Assembly (NCBI RefSeq): GCF_003121405.1
Contig: NZ_QBUY01000016.1
Span: 60,590-124,589, forward strand
Source of the DNA: Paraburkholderia sp. C35
GTDB taxonomy: Bacteria; Pseudomonadota; Gammaproteobacteria; Burkholderiales; Burkholderiaceae
DNA: 64,000 bases
Reading direction: 5' to 3'
The position numbers and the translations under genes were made by a program. Numbering within the stretch: the first letter of the stretch is position 1; the number at the start of each line of letters is the position of its first letter. Under the pieces are notes generated by a model. That model made no database searches and was not told the DNA's origin. It saw nothing but the letters and a program-made list of their open reading frames with translations. Shown piece after piece: positions 27,883 to 37,270 of the stretch.

Positions 27883-28575
27883 ATGATGCGCATGCTGGCC
27901 AGGTTGTGGCGCGAGTACAAGAGTCTCGTCGCGTTTATCGTTCTGATGGTGCTGTTTCGCAGCGCGATTGCCGACTGGAACGTCGTGCCGAGCGGCTCGA
28001 TGCTGCCGACTATCCGCGAGGGCGACCGCATCCTCGTCGACAAGATGGCCTACGATCTGCGCATTCCCCTTACGCACATCGCGATTGCGCACCTGCACGA
28101 TCCGCAGCGTGGGGACATCGTGACGATCGATTCGTCGGCTGCGCATGAACTGATCGTCAAGCGTCTGATCGGTCTGCCCGGCGATATCGTCGCGATGCGC
28201 GACAACGTGCTGTATGTGAACAATGTGCGCGCGAGCTATCAGCCGCTCGTACGTGCGCCGCTGCCGGGCGACATCGTGTCACCCGGCGATTACCTGACCG
28301 AGCGTTTCGAGGGCGTCGCGCATGTGGTGCGGCTGTCGGAAGTCGCGCCGAGTCCGCGCCGCTCGTTCGGGCCGGTGACGGTGCCGGCGGGCGAGTATCT
28401 GATGCTCGGCGACAATCGCGATGACAGCGCGGATTCGCGCTATTTCGGCTTCTTTCCGCGTGAAGAGTTGATGGGCCGCACCCGCCGCGTGGCGTTTTCG
28501 CTCGACCCGGATCACTACTACGAGCCGCGTTTCGACCGGTTCGGTGCGCGGCTCGATGCGGTCGCAGCGCGCTGA
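27883..28575 (+). CDS. lepB: Signal peptidase I (LepB-type)
   Basis: 230 residues. One N-terminal membrane segment (LVAFIVLMVLFRSAI) is followed by the catalytic Ser39 in PSGSMLPT, then the general base Lys93 in VKRLIGLPGD, and the conserved LGDNRDDSADSR box. It cleaves signal peptides on the periplasmic side of the inner membrane. It is shorter than a typical betaproteobacterial housekeeping LepB and is not next to lepA or rnc here, so it is probably an additional paralogue. ATG 27883 follows GGAGCGCG. Confidence 0.9.
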   Translation: MMRMLARLWREYKSLVAFIVLMVLFRSAIADWNVVPSGSMLPTIREGDRILVDKMAYDLRIPLTHIAIAHLHDPQRGDIVTIDSSAAHELIVKRLIGLPGDIVAMRDNVLYVNNVRASYQPLVRAPLPGDIVSPGDYLTERFEGVAHVVRLSEVAPSPRRSFGPVTVPAGEYLMLGDNRDDSADSRYFGFFPREELMGRTRRVAFSLDPDHYYEPRFDRFGARLDAVAAR

Positions 28576-28612
28576 TGCATAGCTGCGCGCGCCGCTGACG
28601 CTTCAGTGAAGA

Positions 28613-29647
28613 TCAGGCAGCGCGCCCGGCGAGCGCCTGCGCGCACTCGGCGACCAGCGCCGGGCCGCGATAGATGAAGCCCGTGTAAAGCTGCACCAGC
28701 GACGCGCCGGCTTCGAGCTTGGCCTTCGCGTCCGCGCCCGAGAAAATCCCACCCACGCCGATGATGGGCACCTCGCTGCCCACTTCCGCGCGCAGCTTGC
28801 GAATCACTTCATTCGATGCGTCGAACACCGGGCGTCCCGACAGGCCGCCCGCTTCGTCGGCGTGCGGCAGACCTTGCACGGCCGTGCGCGACAGCGTGGT
28901 GTTGGTCGCGATCACGCCTTCGAACTTGTGGCGCAGCAGGGTATCGGCGATCGATTTGATCTGCTCATCGTCGAGATCGGGCGCGATCTTCAGTGCGAGC
29001 GGCACGAGCTTGCCGTGCAGATCGGCGAGACGTTGCTGCTTGTCCTTCAGTGCAGCGAGCAGCGCGTCGAGTTCGCCCGCGCCTTGCAACTGACGCAGGT
29101 TCTTCGTATTCGGCGACGAGATATTGACCGTCACGTAGCTCGCGAACGGATAGACACGTTCGAGGCAGAAGAGATAATCGTCGGCGGCGCGTTCGATGGG
29201 CGTGTCGGCGTTCTTGCCGATGTTCAGCCCGAGCGTGCCGCGATAGCGCGCGGCCTGGACGTTCTTCACGAACTGCTCGACGCCCATGTTGTTGAAGCCC
29301 ATCCGGTTGATCACAGCATTCGCCTGCGGCAGGCGGAACATGCGCGGACGCGGATTGCCCGGCTGGGCGCGCGGCGTCACCGTACCGACTTCGATGAAGC
29401 CGAAACCGAGTGCGGCCAGTCCGTCGATGCACGCGCCATCCTTGTCGAGACCCGCGGCGAGGCCGACCGGGTTTCGGAACTTCAGGCCCATCACGGTGCG
29501 CGGCGAATCGGGCACGTGCGGCGCGAGCGCGCCCGCGATACCGGTGCGTCCGGCCGCGCCGAGCAGGCGCAGGGTGAGGTGGTGAGCGTCTTCCGCGTCC
29601 ATGCGGAAGAGTTGGGCGCGTACGAGCGGATAGAGGGAACTGAACAC
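28613..29647 (-). CDS. pyrD: Dihydroorotate dehydrogenase (quinone), class 2
   Basis: 344 residues with a GTG start. An N-terminal amphipathic segment ([25 protein letters not shown]) is typical of the membrane-associated class 2 enzymes that pass electrons to quinone. The FMN barrel has [41 protein letters not shown], and the Ser-containing [17 protein letters not shown] of class 2 active sites. GVGGIFSG near the C-terminus binds FMN phosphate. It oxidises dihydroorotate to orotate in pyrimidine synthesis. It lies about 100 bases after bpt in the same direction. Confidence 0.97.
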   Translation of the reverse strand: MFSSLYPLVRAQLFRMDAEDAHHLTLRLLGAAGRTGIAGALAPHVPDSPRTVMGLKFRNPVGLAAGLDKDGACIDGLAALGFGFIEVGTVTPRAQPGNPRPRMFRLPQANAVINRMGFNNMGVEQFVKNVQAARYRGTLGLNIGKNADTPIERAADDYLFCLERVYPFASYVTVNISSPNTKNLRQLQGAGELDALLAALKDKQQRLADLHGKLVPLALKIAPDLDDEQIKSIADTLLRHKFEGVIATNTTLSRTAVQGLPHADEAGGLSGRPVFDASNEVIRKLRAEVGSEVPIIGVGGIFSGADAKAKLEAGASLVQLYTGFIYRGPALVAECAQALAGRAA

Positions 29648-29752
29648 GGCGGGGCGCCTGGCGGCTGAAAAATGGGAACCCGCTATTTTAACGGGTCGGC
29701 GCGGCGGCCATCGACGTTTCCGTTTTCAACTGCCGTCGCGCCGCCTTTCTGC

Positions 29753-30580
29753 TCAGCCGCGCCCGCGTATGCCGGCTTTCGCGGCTTCGACAGGGGAGAG
29801 TTCCAGCGCAGTGGGATCGAGCACTTTCCAGTTGCCGTCGAACAGGCCTTCGAGCGGCGTGAAGTTGGCCTTGTAGGCCATCTTCGGGCTTTCGCGGATC
29901 CAGTAGCCGAGATACACGTGCGGCAGCTTCAGGCTGCGCGCCTGCTCGATCTGCCAGAGGATGTTGTAGGTGCCGAAACTGGTGTGCGGCAGGTCGGGAT
30001 CGAAGAACGTATACACCGACGACAACCCGTCGCCGAGGATGTCGATCATGCTGACCATGCGCAGCGTGCCGGGCATGTCGGGGTGGCCCGCATAGCCGGG
30101 ATTGGCCGGTTCGCGGAACTCGACGAGCCGCGAGTTGATCCGGCTTTGTAGCAGAAACTGTTCGTACTGGTCGCGGCTGTCGCGATCCATGCCGCCGCCT
30201 GCGTGCCGCGCCGACTGATAACGCATATAGAGCGCGTAATGCTCCTCGTCGTAATGCAGCGGCGCGACGGTGGCGATCAGGTTGCCGTGACGTTTCCAGA
30301 CGCGCCGCTGCGTGCGGTTCGGCGAGAAGCGCTCGACAGGCACGCGCACGGGCACGCACGCGCGGCAGCCGTCGCAATATGGGCGATACGTGAACACGCC
30401 GGAGCGGCGAAAGCCGGCCCGCACGAGTTCGGTATAGACGTCGGAGTTGATCAGATGGCTGGGCGTCGCAACCTGCGAGCGCGCGACGCGCCCTTCCAGA
30501 TAACTGCAAGGGTAAGGCGCTGTTGCATAGAATTGCAGCGCCGAAAGCGGTGAAAGCGGCAGCTCATTGGGGTGAGTCAC
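29753..30580 (-). CDS. bpt: Aspartate/glutamate leucyltransferase (bacterial N-end rule)
   Basis: 275 residues starting at GTG 30580 with GAGAG upstream. The N-terminal ATE-type domain has [16 protein letters not shown] and the Cys-rich [16 protein letters not shown]. The C-terminal domain has [18 protein letters not shown]. Bpt transfers leucine from Leu-tRNA to proteins with N-terminal Asp or Glu, making them ClpS/ClpAP substrates. It follows aat, the other N-end-rule transferase, in the same orientation after 147 bases. Confusion with eukaryote-type Ate1 is only nominal; length and context fit Bpt. Confidence 0.95.
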   Translation of the reverse strand: MTHPNELPLSPLSALQFYATAPYPCSYLEGRVARSQVATPSHLINSDVYTELVRAGFRRSGVFTYRPYCDGCRACVPVRVPVERFSPNRTQRRVWKRHGNLIATVAPLHYDEEHYALYMRYQSARHAGGGMDRDSRDQYEQFLLQSRINSRLVEFREPANPGYAGHPDMPGTLRMVSMIDILGDGLSSVYTFFDPDLPHTSFGTYNILWQIEQARSLKLPHVYLGYWIRESPKMAYKANFTPLEGLFDGNWKVLDPTALELSPVEAAKAGIRGRG

Positions 30581-30727
30581 GTTGGCAGCTCTCGAAGCGT
30601 TTCTGGTTTTGCCAATCGGGCGCGCTGCTGGCTGTGTTCACCGTTAGCTTGCAGCCTTGCCCGAAGGACACGTGCATCACGACTTGCGTCGTTCGCGCGG
30701 CGGCGTCGGCCCTCGACCGCTCGCGCT

Positions 30728-31465
30728 TCACGCCGCCGGCGCCAAAAGATCGCGCAGGACGGTTTTGTCGAACGGCCAGGGGATCGGCGCTGCATCGACA
30801 TTCGCGCGCACATGCGCAACGAAAGCCTTGCGCGCAATCTCGCGGCCGCCCAGCGACGCCAGATGCGACGTGTTCTGCTGGCAGTCTATCATTTCTATTT
30901 CGTGACGTCGCAAGTGAAAGACGAGCGCGGAGAGCGCGATTTTCGATGCATCCGTCACTTCCGCGAACATCGATTCGCCGAAGAACATCTTGCCGAACGA
31001 CACACCATACAATCCGCCGACACGCTTGCCTTCGTGCCATGTTTCGATGCTGTGCGCTTGGCCGCGCCGATGCAATGCCGTGTAGGCGTCGATCACGTCG
31101 GCGGTGATCCACGTTCCGCGCTGGCCGTGGCGCGGCGCGAGCGCGCAGGCGCGCATCACGGCGGGGAAGTCGGCGTCGACGCGGATTTCCCAGGCATCGT
31201 CGCGCAATACGCGCTTGAGCGTCTTTTTCAGCGACGGCGAAATCTTGAACTCATCCGGACGCAGGATCATGCGCGGATCGGGTGTCCACCACAGCACGGG
31301 CTGTCCGTCCGAATACCACGGAAAAATGCCGCGCCGATACGCGTCGATCAGACGCGACGGCAGCAGATCGGCGCTTGCCGCGAGCAAGCCAGGCGCGCCG
31401 CTGGTGGCAGACAGCGCGCGCTCGACAGGCGGAAAGGGATCGTCGGGGCCGAGCCAGGGGACCAT
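30728..31465 (-). CDS. aat: Leucyl/phenylalanyl-tRNA-protein transferase
   Basis: 245 residues from ATG 31465; the open frame extends upstream into the NUDIX gene in the wrong reading frame, so that part is excluded. Family motifs: [48 protein letters not shown] and [15 protein letters not shown]. The enzyme adds Leu or Phe to N-terminal Lys/Arg of proteins, marking them for ClpS-dependent degradation. The start lies 16 bases after the stop of the NUDIX gene, so co-transcription is very likely. Confidence 0.96.
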   Translation of the reverse strand: MVPWLGPDDPFPPVERALSATSGAPGLLAASADLLPSRLIDAYRRGIFPWYSDGQPVLWWTPDPRMILRPDEFKISPSLKKTLKRVLRDDAWEIRVDADFPAVMRACALAPRHGQRGTWITADVIDAYTALHRRGQAHSIETWHEGKRVGGLYGVSFGKMFFGESMFAEVTDASKIALSALVFHLRRHEIEMIDCQQNTSHLASLGGREIARKAFVAHVRANVDAAPIPWPFDKTVLRDLLAPAA

Positions 31466-31481
31466 GCGACAGCTGGTGTGA

Positions 31482-32027
31482 TCAGCCGTCGCGCAGCGAG
31501 CGGAAGATGTCGCCCGTGTGCAGACCGTAGTTGCCCGACGCGCGGTCGGTGAAGAAGAAGCGCAAGGTCTGCGCGACGGTCGGGAACGCGATGTCGCTCC
31601 ACGGGATTTCATGCTCTTCGAACAGGCGCACTTCGAGACTCTCTTCGCCTGCTTCGACGTCGAGATCGAGCAGCCGTGCAAGATAGAACAGATGCACCTG
31701 ATGCACATGCGGCACATTCAGTAGCGTGTACAGGTTTTGTACCTCGACGCGTGCGCCGGCTTCTTCGAGCGTCTCGCGCGCGGCGGCTTCTGAAGTCGTC
31801 TCGCCCATTTCCATGAAGCCTGCGGGCAGGGTCCAGTAACCGTAGCGCGGTTCGATCGCGCGGCGGCACAGCAGCACCTTGTTGTCCCAGACGGGCACGG
31901 TGCCGACCACGTTGCGCGGATTCTGATAGTGCACGGTGCCGCAGCTCGCGCACACGAAGCGCTCGCGGTTGTCGCCGGGCGGAATGCTCAGGCTCACGGC
32001 GTGGCCGCAGACGGAACAGAATTTCAT
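31482..32027 (-). CDS. NUDIX hydrolase with N-terminal zinc ribbon
   Basis: 181 residues. Two CxxC pairs in the first 30 residues (FCSVCGH, VCASCGT) form a zinc ribbon. The NUDIX box follows at about residues 69-91: [23 protein letters not shown], matching G-x5-E-x7-REUxEExGU. The arrangement resembles NudC-like or ADP-ribose-type pyrophosphatases, but it is shorter than NudC and the substrate is open. The leader before the ATG is pyrimidine-rich rather than showing a clear Shine-Dalgarno sequence. It heads the aat-bpt-pyrD series. Confidence 0.9.
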   Translation of the reverse strand: MKFCSVCGHAVSLSIPPGDNRERFVCASCGTVHYQNPRNVVGTVPVWDNKVLLCRRAIEPRYGYWTLPAGFMEMGETTSEAAARETLEEAGARVEVQNLYTLLNVPHVHQVHLFYLARLLDLDVEAGEESLEVRLFEEHEIPWSDIAFPTVAQTLRFFFTDRASGNYGLHTGDIFRSLRDG

Positions 32028-32157
32028 AGAGAGGGGATGGGCAATGGTGATGGGAGTGTATCACCGGGCCGGGGCTTGACGATGTCGCTCGCGTGCGTGG
32101 CGCTGCCGTGTGCGCTTGATGGCAGGCCGCATTGAAGTCTGACGCGAATGGCGCGCA

Positions 32158-32187
32158 GAAAACAAAAAACCCGCCATTGGCGGGTTT
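32158..32187 (-). terminator. Rho-independent terminator of the initiator tRNA gene
   Basis: Read on the minus strand: nine-base stem AAACCCGCC/GGCGGGTTT (32167-32175 with 32179-32187), three-base loop, then TTTTTTGTTTTC. It lies 51 bases past the tRNA 3' end and separates it from the NUDIX gene. Confidence 0.88.
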
Positions 32188-32237
32188 GATGATACGACGG
32201 CTCTTGATATTACCTGGAGCATATGACCAGTAAGTAC

Positions 32238-32314
<77 letters not shown>

Positions 32315-32329
32315 TCCGTCGAAGAAAAG

Positions 32330-32358
32330 ATTATAGGACAACCGCAGGCTCGATGCAA
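32330..32358 (-). promoter_or_regulatory. Sigma-70 promoter of tRNA-fMet
   Basis: On the minus strand, -35 TTGCAT (32353-32358), a spacer of exactly 17 bases and a perfect -10 TATAAT (32330-32335). The tRNA begins 16 bases downstream. Confidence 0.82.
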
Positions 32359-32576
32359 TCAGTTTTTAAGAATCGACATGAAAGTGGTCAAAGCGACGGT
32401 GATCTGACTCGCCGCGACACGCGCATCGAATGCATGACGAAGGCGTGCCGTTCCTGTGAGAGCATGGTCTCGTCGCGCACGGCGCGTGCGCTAGAATCGC
32501 CGTTCTTCTGTGCCGCGCGAAGCTCGCAAGCGCTTCATCGCGCGGCGCGTATTCATCAACGCTCTCTCGACACGCC

Positions 32577-33074
32577 ATGGACATCGCTCACGATTTGCAG
32601 TCGATCGCTGCGCAGGAACACACGCTTGTCTTCCCTCATTTCGACGCCGATACCGCGTGGCAACTCGGCGCGTATCTGCGTGAGGTCGCGACCGCGCGCG
32701 GCCTCTCGATCGCCATCGATATCCGTACCTTCGGTCAGCCGATGTTCTTTTCGATGGTAGGCGGCGCGACGCCCGACAACGTCAACTGGGCGCGCCGCAA
32801 GGGCAACACCGTCGCGCATTTCCGCTGCAGCTCATACGCGATCGGCCTGAAGCTGCAACAGTCGAACGGCACGCTCACGGACAAGCACGCGCTCGACAGC
32901 GCCGACTATGCGTCGCATGGCGGCGCGTTTCCGCTAAGCGTGAAGGGCGCCGGCGTGATCGGCTCGGTGACGGTATCGGGTCTGCCGCAGCGCTCGGATC
33001 ATGAACTGGTGGTCGAAGCGCTGTGCGCGCAACTCGGCCATGACTACGGCAAGCTCGCGCTTGCGAAGGCCTGA
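32577..33074 (+). CDS. UPF0303 / HbpS-like (DUF336) family protein
   Basis: 165 residues, no signal peptide. The start [22 protein letters not shown] and the [23 protein letters not shown] segment match the UPF0303/HbpS-like fold, whose members have been linked to haem or corrinoid handling. Biochemical role in this branch is not established. The next gene, an SMR transporter, starts 3 bases after its stop, so the two are co-transcribed. Confidence 0.82.
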   Translation: MDIAHDLQSIAAQEHTLVFPHFDADTAWQLGAYLREVATARGLSIAIDIRTFGQPMFFSMVGGATPDNVNWARRKGNTVAHFRCSSYAIGLKLQQSNGTLTDKHALDSADYASHGGAFPLSVKGAGVIGSVTVSGLPQRSDHELVVEALCAQLGHDYGKLALAKA

Positions 33075-33077
33075 CGG

Positions 33078-33416
33078 ATGCGCGTGCCACCTTATGCGTT
33101 GCTCGCCATCGCCATCGTCGCCGAAGTGATCGCGACATCGGCGCTGCGCGCGTCGGAAGGCTTCACGCGTCTGCTGCCTGCCGTCGTCGTGCTGCTGGGT
33201 TACGGCATTTCGTTCTACTGCCTGTCGCTTACGCTCAAGAGCGTGCCCGTCGGCATCGTCTATGCGATCTGGTCCGGCGTCGGCATCGTGCTGATCACGC
33301 TGGTGGCTATCGTGATGTATCGGCAGGTGCCGGATCTTGCCGCTGTCGCCGGGTTGAGCCTGATCGTCGCGGGCGTGGTCGTGCTCAATCTCTTTTCGAA
33401 GATGCAGGCGCATTGA
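33078..33416 (+). CDS. Small multidrug resistance (SMR) family transporter
   Basis: 112 residues, four membrane segments. The essential Glu is in TM1 (LLAIAIVAEVIATSALRAS). SVPVGIVYAIWSGVGIVLIT is the SMR signature of TM3. These proton antiporters work as dimers in the inner membrane and export quaternary ammonium or guanidinium compounds. Length and motifs are typical (EmrE/Gdx type; the subtype is not resolved). It lies 3 bases after the UPF0303 gene. Confidence 0.93.
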   Translation: MRVPPYALLAIAIVAEVIATSALRASEGFTRLLPAVVVLLGYGISFYCLSLTLKSVPVGIVYAIWSGVGIVLITLVAIVMYRQVPDLAAVAGLSLIVAGVVVLNLFSKMQAH

Positions 33417-33490
33417 CGTTGCGCGGAACATCCGCTTGTGTCGAATGATCCGCTGCAGGTTGCTTCTTGCAGCGGGTCATTCGCAACCGG

Positions 33491-33844
33491 TCACTTGCAG
33501 CGGATCACCATCGAGCGGGTCTTCACGTTCGCCGACACCACGTTCGTGATGCTGCCGCCCGCTGTGCCGCCTTCGTCGTTATCCTTCGACACGATGTCGT
33601 AACCCGTCGCGCCGCAGGCCTTGCCCGCCTGCACATAGCACGACGCCCAGCTCGAGCTTGCGTCCGCGCCGCTGCAGCTGACTGCGAATCCCGTCTCGCC
33701 GTTGGGCAGATTGATCAGCGAGGTCGTATTCGACGACGCGCATGCGCCAAGGCTCGCGAGCGCGAGTGCGGCGAGCGGCAGCGCCGCGGCACGGATCGCG
33801 TGGGAGACAGCAGAGTGGCGCGCGCGCCGTTCGATCGACTTCAT
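33491..33844 (-). CDS. Small secreted lipoprotein, unknown function
   Basis: 117 residues from ATG 33844 with GAAGGAAA upstream. An N-terminal Arg-rich region and hydrophobic stretch end in the lipobox LASLGAC, so Cys should be lipidated and the protein exported. The mature part is Ser/Gly-rich with four further Cys, possibly disulphide-bonded, and ends SMVIRCK. No domain is recognised. It is convergent with the SMR gene. Confidence 0.7.
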   Translation of the reverse strand: MKSIERRARHSAVSHAIRAAALPLAALALASLGACASSNTTSLINLPNGETGFAVSCSGADASSSWASCYVQAGKACGATGYDIVSKDNDEGGTAGGSITNVVSANVKTRSMVIRCK

Positions 33845-34068
33845 TACGTTTCCTTCTCTTCCAGAATTGATGTGCAGAGCGGGGCGCGGGAACACGGACG
33901 CGTGCGCTCGCGGCGTCCTGTCACGCGGACGGCGCGAGCGCGGGCGAACATCGCAGGCGATCAGGCGTCGGGTAGTGCGAACCGGCGTAAGCGCTTTAAC
34001 GCACGTCGATGCAGCCGGTGCGGCTCGCTAACCTGTATTGCCCGATCGATCGTGCCCGACGGCATCTG

Positions 34069-34293
34069 TCAAACCCCCGACGCGAGGCCCGGATGGCCCA
34101 CTTCCGACAGATCGAGACGGATACCTGCCCGCTCGACGGTGCGTCGGCTCTCGACGCCTTCTTCCGTCGCCGCGTCCTCCCAGATGCTGATCGCCTTCGG
34201 AATGTCGATACCGTGACTTTCCGCATATGCGAACCATGCATTGGCCGCGTCCGGTTCGGCGATCTCGCGCTCTCGAAGAAAATATTTTCCCAT
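34069..34293 (-). CDS. Small hypothetical protein (74 residues)
   Basis: The composition is acidic and protein-like (AWFAYAESHGIDIPKAISIWEDAATEEG), with regular helical periodicity, unlike the Arg-rich shadow frames nearby. It may be a short DUF2934-like or regulatory protein. No function is assigned. ATG 34293 has only a weak upstream ribosome site. Confidence 0.5.
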   Translation of the reverse strand: MGKYFLREREIAEPDAANAWFAYAESHGIDIPKAISIWEDAATEEGVESRRTVERAGIRLDLSEVGHPGLASGV

Positions 34294-34497
34294 ATCGTTG
34301 GTTCTCGTCCGGAAATTGCAGGTAACTGGAGGTAACGCGGCCGGGCGCGCGCCGGAATGGACGCGCAGAACTTATCGCGCGGCGCGCGGACTTATTGTCT
34401 ATCGCACGTGGCGTGCCGCGTGCTGTCGATCTCATAACCGGCATCGACTCGCCGGCATGAACTCGCCGGCATCGACATCAGCGAACGAGAGGCGGAT

Positions 34498-34773
34498 GTG
34501 GCAGAGCGGGTCAGCGGCCCTTATCGGGGCTATTACATCAGCGCGTCGGCGCGGCTCGTGCAGCCGCACGAGCCGGCGCGGCGCGCGGGCGAGCGGGAAG
34601 GGCTGTATGTCGGCTCGGTGAGCCTGTCGGAGCGCGGGCCGGACGATCCGCACCGCATGGAGACGCTGATCGGGATCGGCGACGAACATCGTTTCGCGAC
34701 GGAAGACGAAGCCCTCGCATTCGTCGAAAAAGCGGGCCGTGCGTATGTGGACAGGCTGCTGGACGGGGCCTGA
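34498..34773 (+). CDS. Small hypothetical protein (91 residues)
   Basis: Starts at GTG 34498 after GAGAGGCGG. The sequence contains YRGYYISASARLVQPHE, LYVGSVSLSERG and FATEDEALAFVEKAGRAYVDRLLDG, a compact alpha/beta pattern like small conserved Burkholderia proteins. No domain or function is recognised. Confidence 0.6.
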   Translation: MAERVSGPYRGYYISASARLVQPHEPARRAGEREGLYVGSVSLSERGPDDPHRMETLIGIGDEHRFATEDEALAFVEKAGRAYVDRLLDGA

Positions 34774-34977
34774 CGCGAAATCGCGCAGCGGCGCTGGACA
34801 TCACGCCAGTCCGGCGAGGGCCACGGTCGTAGCCGCAACCGCAGCATGCCCCACGCTGGACCGCCGCACGTCGCTACGAGTACCATAAAGCCCGCTGAAT
34901 GGGCGAGCCGTCCGCGTGGCGCGTCCTATGGACCCACACGGCAACTCGCCCCGCCGGATTTTCCCGATGAGGTCACC

Positions 34978-35265
34978 ATGGAGATTCGTTTTCCCGCCGA
35001 CGCCCCCGCTTACCGCGACTTCAACCTGACGCTGGTGTTTCCGGCGCTGGTCGACGGTGAAAGGGTGCCGTGCGCGATTTCTGTCGAAGCGCTGGAAGAT
35101 CACTTCGGCGCCAACACGAACGACACCGCCGGCTGGCGCCGCGCGGTCGCCGCAGGCCGCGAACGCATCGAAGCCGTTGCGCGCGAGCATCTGCTGATCA
35201 GCAATGGCACGCCCGTTCTGCTCAAAAGCGGCCACTTTCCGCCCGGCAATCTGGCAGGTACGTGA
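34978..35265 (+). CDS. DUF1488 family protein
   Basis: 95 residues from ATG 34978. The open frame extends upstream but the conserved part begins MEIRFPADAPAYRD. LTLVFPALVDGERVPCAISVEALEDHFGA and the C-terminal AREHL-rich helix fit DUF1488, a family of small cytoplasmic proteins of unknown function common in Burkholderia. A monocistronic gene, judging by spacing. Confidence 0.72.
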   Translation: MEIRFPADAPAYRDFNLTLVFPALVDGERVPCAISVEALEDHFGANTNDTAGWRRAVAAGRERIEAVAREHLLISNGTPVLLKSGHFPPGNLAGT

Positions 35266-35326
35266 GACGGGCGCGTGCTGCGCGCGTTCTCAAACGACAG
35301 ATGGTCTCGTGCGCGGCGGCCGCCGA

Positions 35327-36307
35327 TCATGCCGGCTGGACACCCGTTTGCGGGATGGCGCGCTGCGCAGCCGCAAGCGACTGCGCAATGCCGGCCTCAT
35401 ACGAAGTCTTCATCACCGGGCCAATCAGCTTCGTCAATGCGGAGTCGTCGAGTATGACGGGGTCGGTCAGCAGGTAGTGCATTTCCACCATCTCGCGCAG
35501 CAACGGGTTGAAGACGCCCATCACGCGCAGCATCGTTTTATTTGCCACCATCAGCTTCGGCTCGCGCTGCGCCAGCGCGTAAGCGCGTTCGGCGATGGCC
35601 CGCTGCGTGGTCGTGCCCGCGCCCGCCAGATGCAGCACGCGTCCGAAAGCTTCCGGCGTGCGTGACAGTCGTTCGACGACCGGCCCGACATCGGGCATGA
35701 ACACGAATTCGTGCGGCACGTCGATCGGGCCGATCATCTGCGCGCGCGAACCGTGCGCGGCGCCTTCGAAGACGCCATGCACCAGGCTGCGATCGACGCC
35801 CGGCCCGTAGAAATCCGGCAGACGCAGCACGAGTGTTTCAAGTCCGTTACGGCCATGCGCGTCGATGACGAGATTTTCCTGCGCCAGCCGCATTTTTCCT
35901 TTGAAGGTATGCGGCTCGCGCGGGTGCGATTCGGTAACGGGCAGGCTGCGCGCGCGCCCATACGGATACACCGTGCCGATCAGGATCAGCCGCTGCACGC
36001 CTGCCGCGCGCAATCCGTCGAGCGTCTTCTGCATCAGCAGGGGATGCTGTTCGAACTGGTGATACGGGACGCCGACCAGATACACGGCAGTCTGCAAGCC
36101 CGCGGCGGCAGCGGCGATGCTGGCGGGATCGTCGGGATTCCAGCCGGCGATCGCCGCAAGGGGATCATGACCGAACGACGCCTGCAGCGCCTCGCGTCCC
36201 CGCCCGATCACGCGATAACGCCGGCCCGCCACGCTGAGCGCATGCGCGATGCTGCGTCCGGCCGCGCCCGCCGCGCCGAACAGTCCGATCTGTGCTGCGT
36301 TTTCCAT
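35327..36307 (-). CDS. NAD(P)-binding epimerase/NmrA-like reductase
   Basis: 326 residues from ATG 36307 (GGGAG upstream). The N-terminal Rossmann motif is IGLFGAAGAAGRSIAHAL. A segment ILIGTVYPYGRAR stands where the extended SDR YxxxK would be (Y with no Lys four residues on), so catalysis may differ from classical SDRs. The substrate is unknown. It is transcribed away from a TetR gene, and the shared 141-base spacer holds two palindromes, so it is the likely target of that repressor. Confidence 0.82.
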   Translation of the reverse strand: MENAAQIGLFGAAGAAGRSIAHALSVAGRRYRVIGRGREALQASFGHDPLAAIAGWNPDDPASIAAAAAGLQTAVYLVGVPYHQFEQHPLLMQKTLDGLRAAGVQRLILIGTVYPYGRARSLPVTESHPREPHTFKGKMRLAQENLVIDAHGRNGLETLVLRLPDFYGPGVDRSLVHGVFEGAAHGSRAQMIGPIDVPHEFVFMPDVGPVVERLSRTPEAFGRVLHLAGAGTTTQRAIAERAYALAQREPKLMVANKTMLRVMGVFNPLLREMVEMHYLLTDPVILDDSALTKLIGPVMKTSYEAGIAQSLAAAQRAIPQTGVQPA

Positions 36308-36378
36308 GACAACTCCCGTCGAGTGCGCCCGTCGTCCAGAGAGCCGGACCGGGCCGAAACTGAGTGCAATAAATTTAC

Positions 36379-36406
36379 TGAACACTGTTCACTGAACGAT
36401 GTTCAG
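36379..36406. promoter_or_regulatory. Two adjacent TetR-type operators
   Basis: TGAACA-C-TGTTCA (36379-36391) and CTGAAC-GAT-GTTCAG (36392-36406), both exact palindromes, abut in the divergent spacer with centres 14 bases apart. The sites share the half TGAAC. Their place between a TetR gene and the reductase gene makes them the obvious binding sites for cooperative dimers. Confidence 0.75.
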
Positions 36407-36448
36407 TTTAAATTGACTTTTCAGTTTGTCAACCCGAAAATCGCTTGC

Positions 36449-37171
36449 ATGGGAATCGCCGAAAGAAAGACACGACAGAAACTGGAGCTGCGCACACGCA
36501 TCCTCGATGCCGCGCGGCGGATCGTCATGCGCGAGGGCTTTGCCGCGCTGTCCATGCGAAAGATCGCCGATGCGATCGAATATTCGCCCGCCACGCTCTA
36601 TCTGCATTTCGCCAGCCGCGACGCCATCGCTCACGCGCTGTGCGCGGAGGGCTACGCGGAACTGCTTGCCAGCTTCGAGCCTGTGCTCGGCATCGCCGAC
36701 CCGGCGGACCGGCTGAAGGCGCTCGGGCGCGCGTACGTGGCGTTCGGCGTCGCGCATCCCGAAACGTACCGGCTGATCTTCATGGAGGATCCGTCGTACA
36801 CGGGCGCGGCGCTCGACGGCGGCGAGGGCGCCGATGAAAAAGAAAAGGCCGACGACAAGTCGTTTCGTCTGATGGTCGAATCGATCGATGCGCTCAAGGC
36901 GCAAGGCCGTCTGCCGGGCGCGCCTGACAGCCACGTGTGCGCCGAGGCCTTTTGGGCGACCATGCACGGCATCGTCGCGTTGCATCTGACTTGCCCGGTG
37001 TTTCCGCGTGCGCCGCTCGACGCCGTGGTGGACGCTGCGCTCGTCGCGTGGTTCGGGGCCGACGCGGTACAAAGCGCGGTGCATAGCGCCGATCACGCGA
37101 ACGAAGACGCTCAAGCCGACAAGCCAGCGAAGCCGCGGCGCGGCGCGTCATCGAAAGCGAAAGCGGCATAG
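36449..37171 (+). CDS. TetR/AcrR family transcriptional regulator
   Basis: 240 residues from ATG 36449. The N-terminal helix-turn-helix is textbook TetR: RTRILDAARRIVMREGFAALSMRKIADAIEYSPATLYLHFASRDAI, residues about 14-60. The ligand domain includes a C-terminal TetR_C-like helix set (FWATMHGIVALHLTCP), and the tail is basic and Ala/Lys-rich. It probably represses itself and the divergent reductase gene through the palindromes at 36379-36406. The inducer is unknown. Confidence 0.93.
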   Translation: MGIAERKTRQKLELRTRILDAARRIVMREGFAALSMRKIADAIEYSPATLYLHFASRDAIAHALCAEGYAELLASFEPVLGIADPADRLKALGRAYVAFGVAHPETYRLIFMEDPSYTGAALDGGEGADEKEKADDKSFRLMVESIDALKAQGRLPGAPDSHVCAEAFWATMHGIVALHLTCPVFPRAPLDAVVDAALVAWFGADAVQSAVHSADHANEDAQADKPAKPRRGASSKAKAA

Positions 37172-37270
37172 CTTGCGGCGTGCGTCTGCCTTGCCGGTTT
37201 CACTGAAGAAGTCGGGTGTGCATGCTACCGTTGACGTCGCAAGCTCATTCAATCGCTTAACGCCCACACC

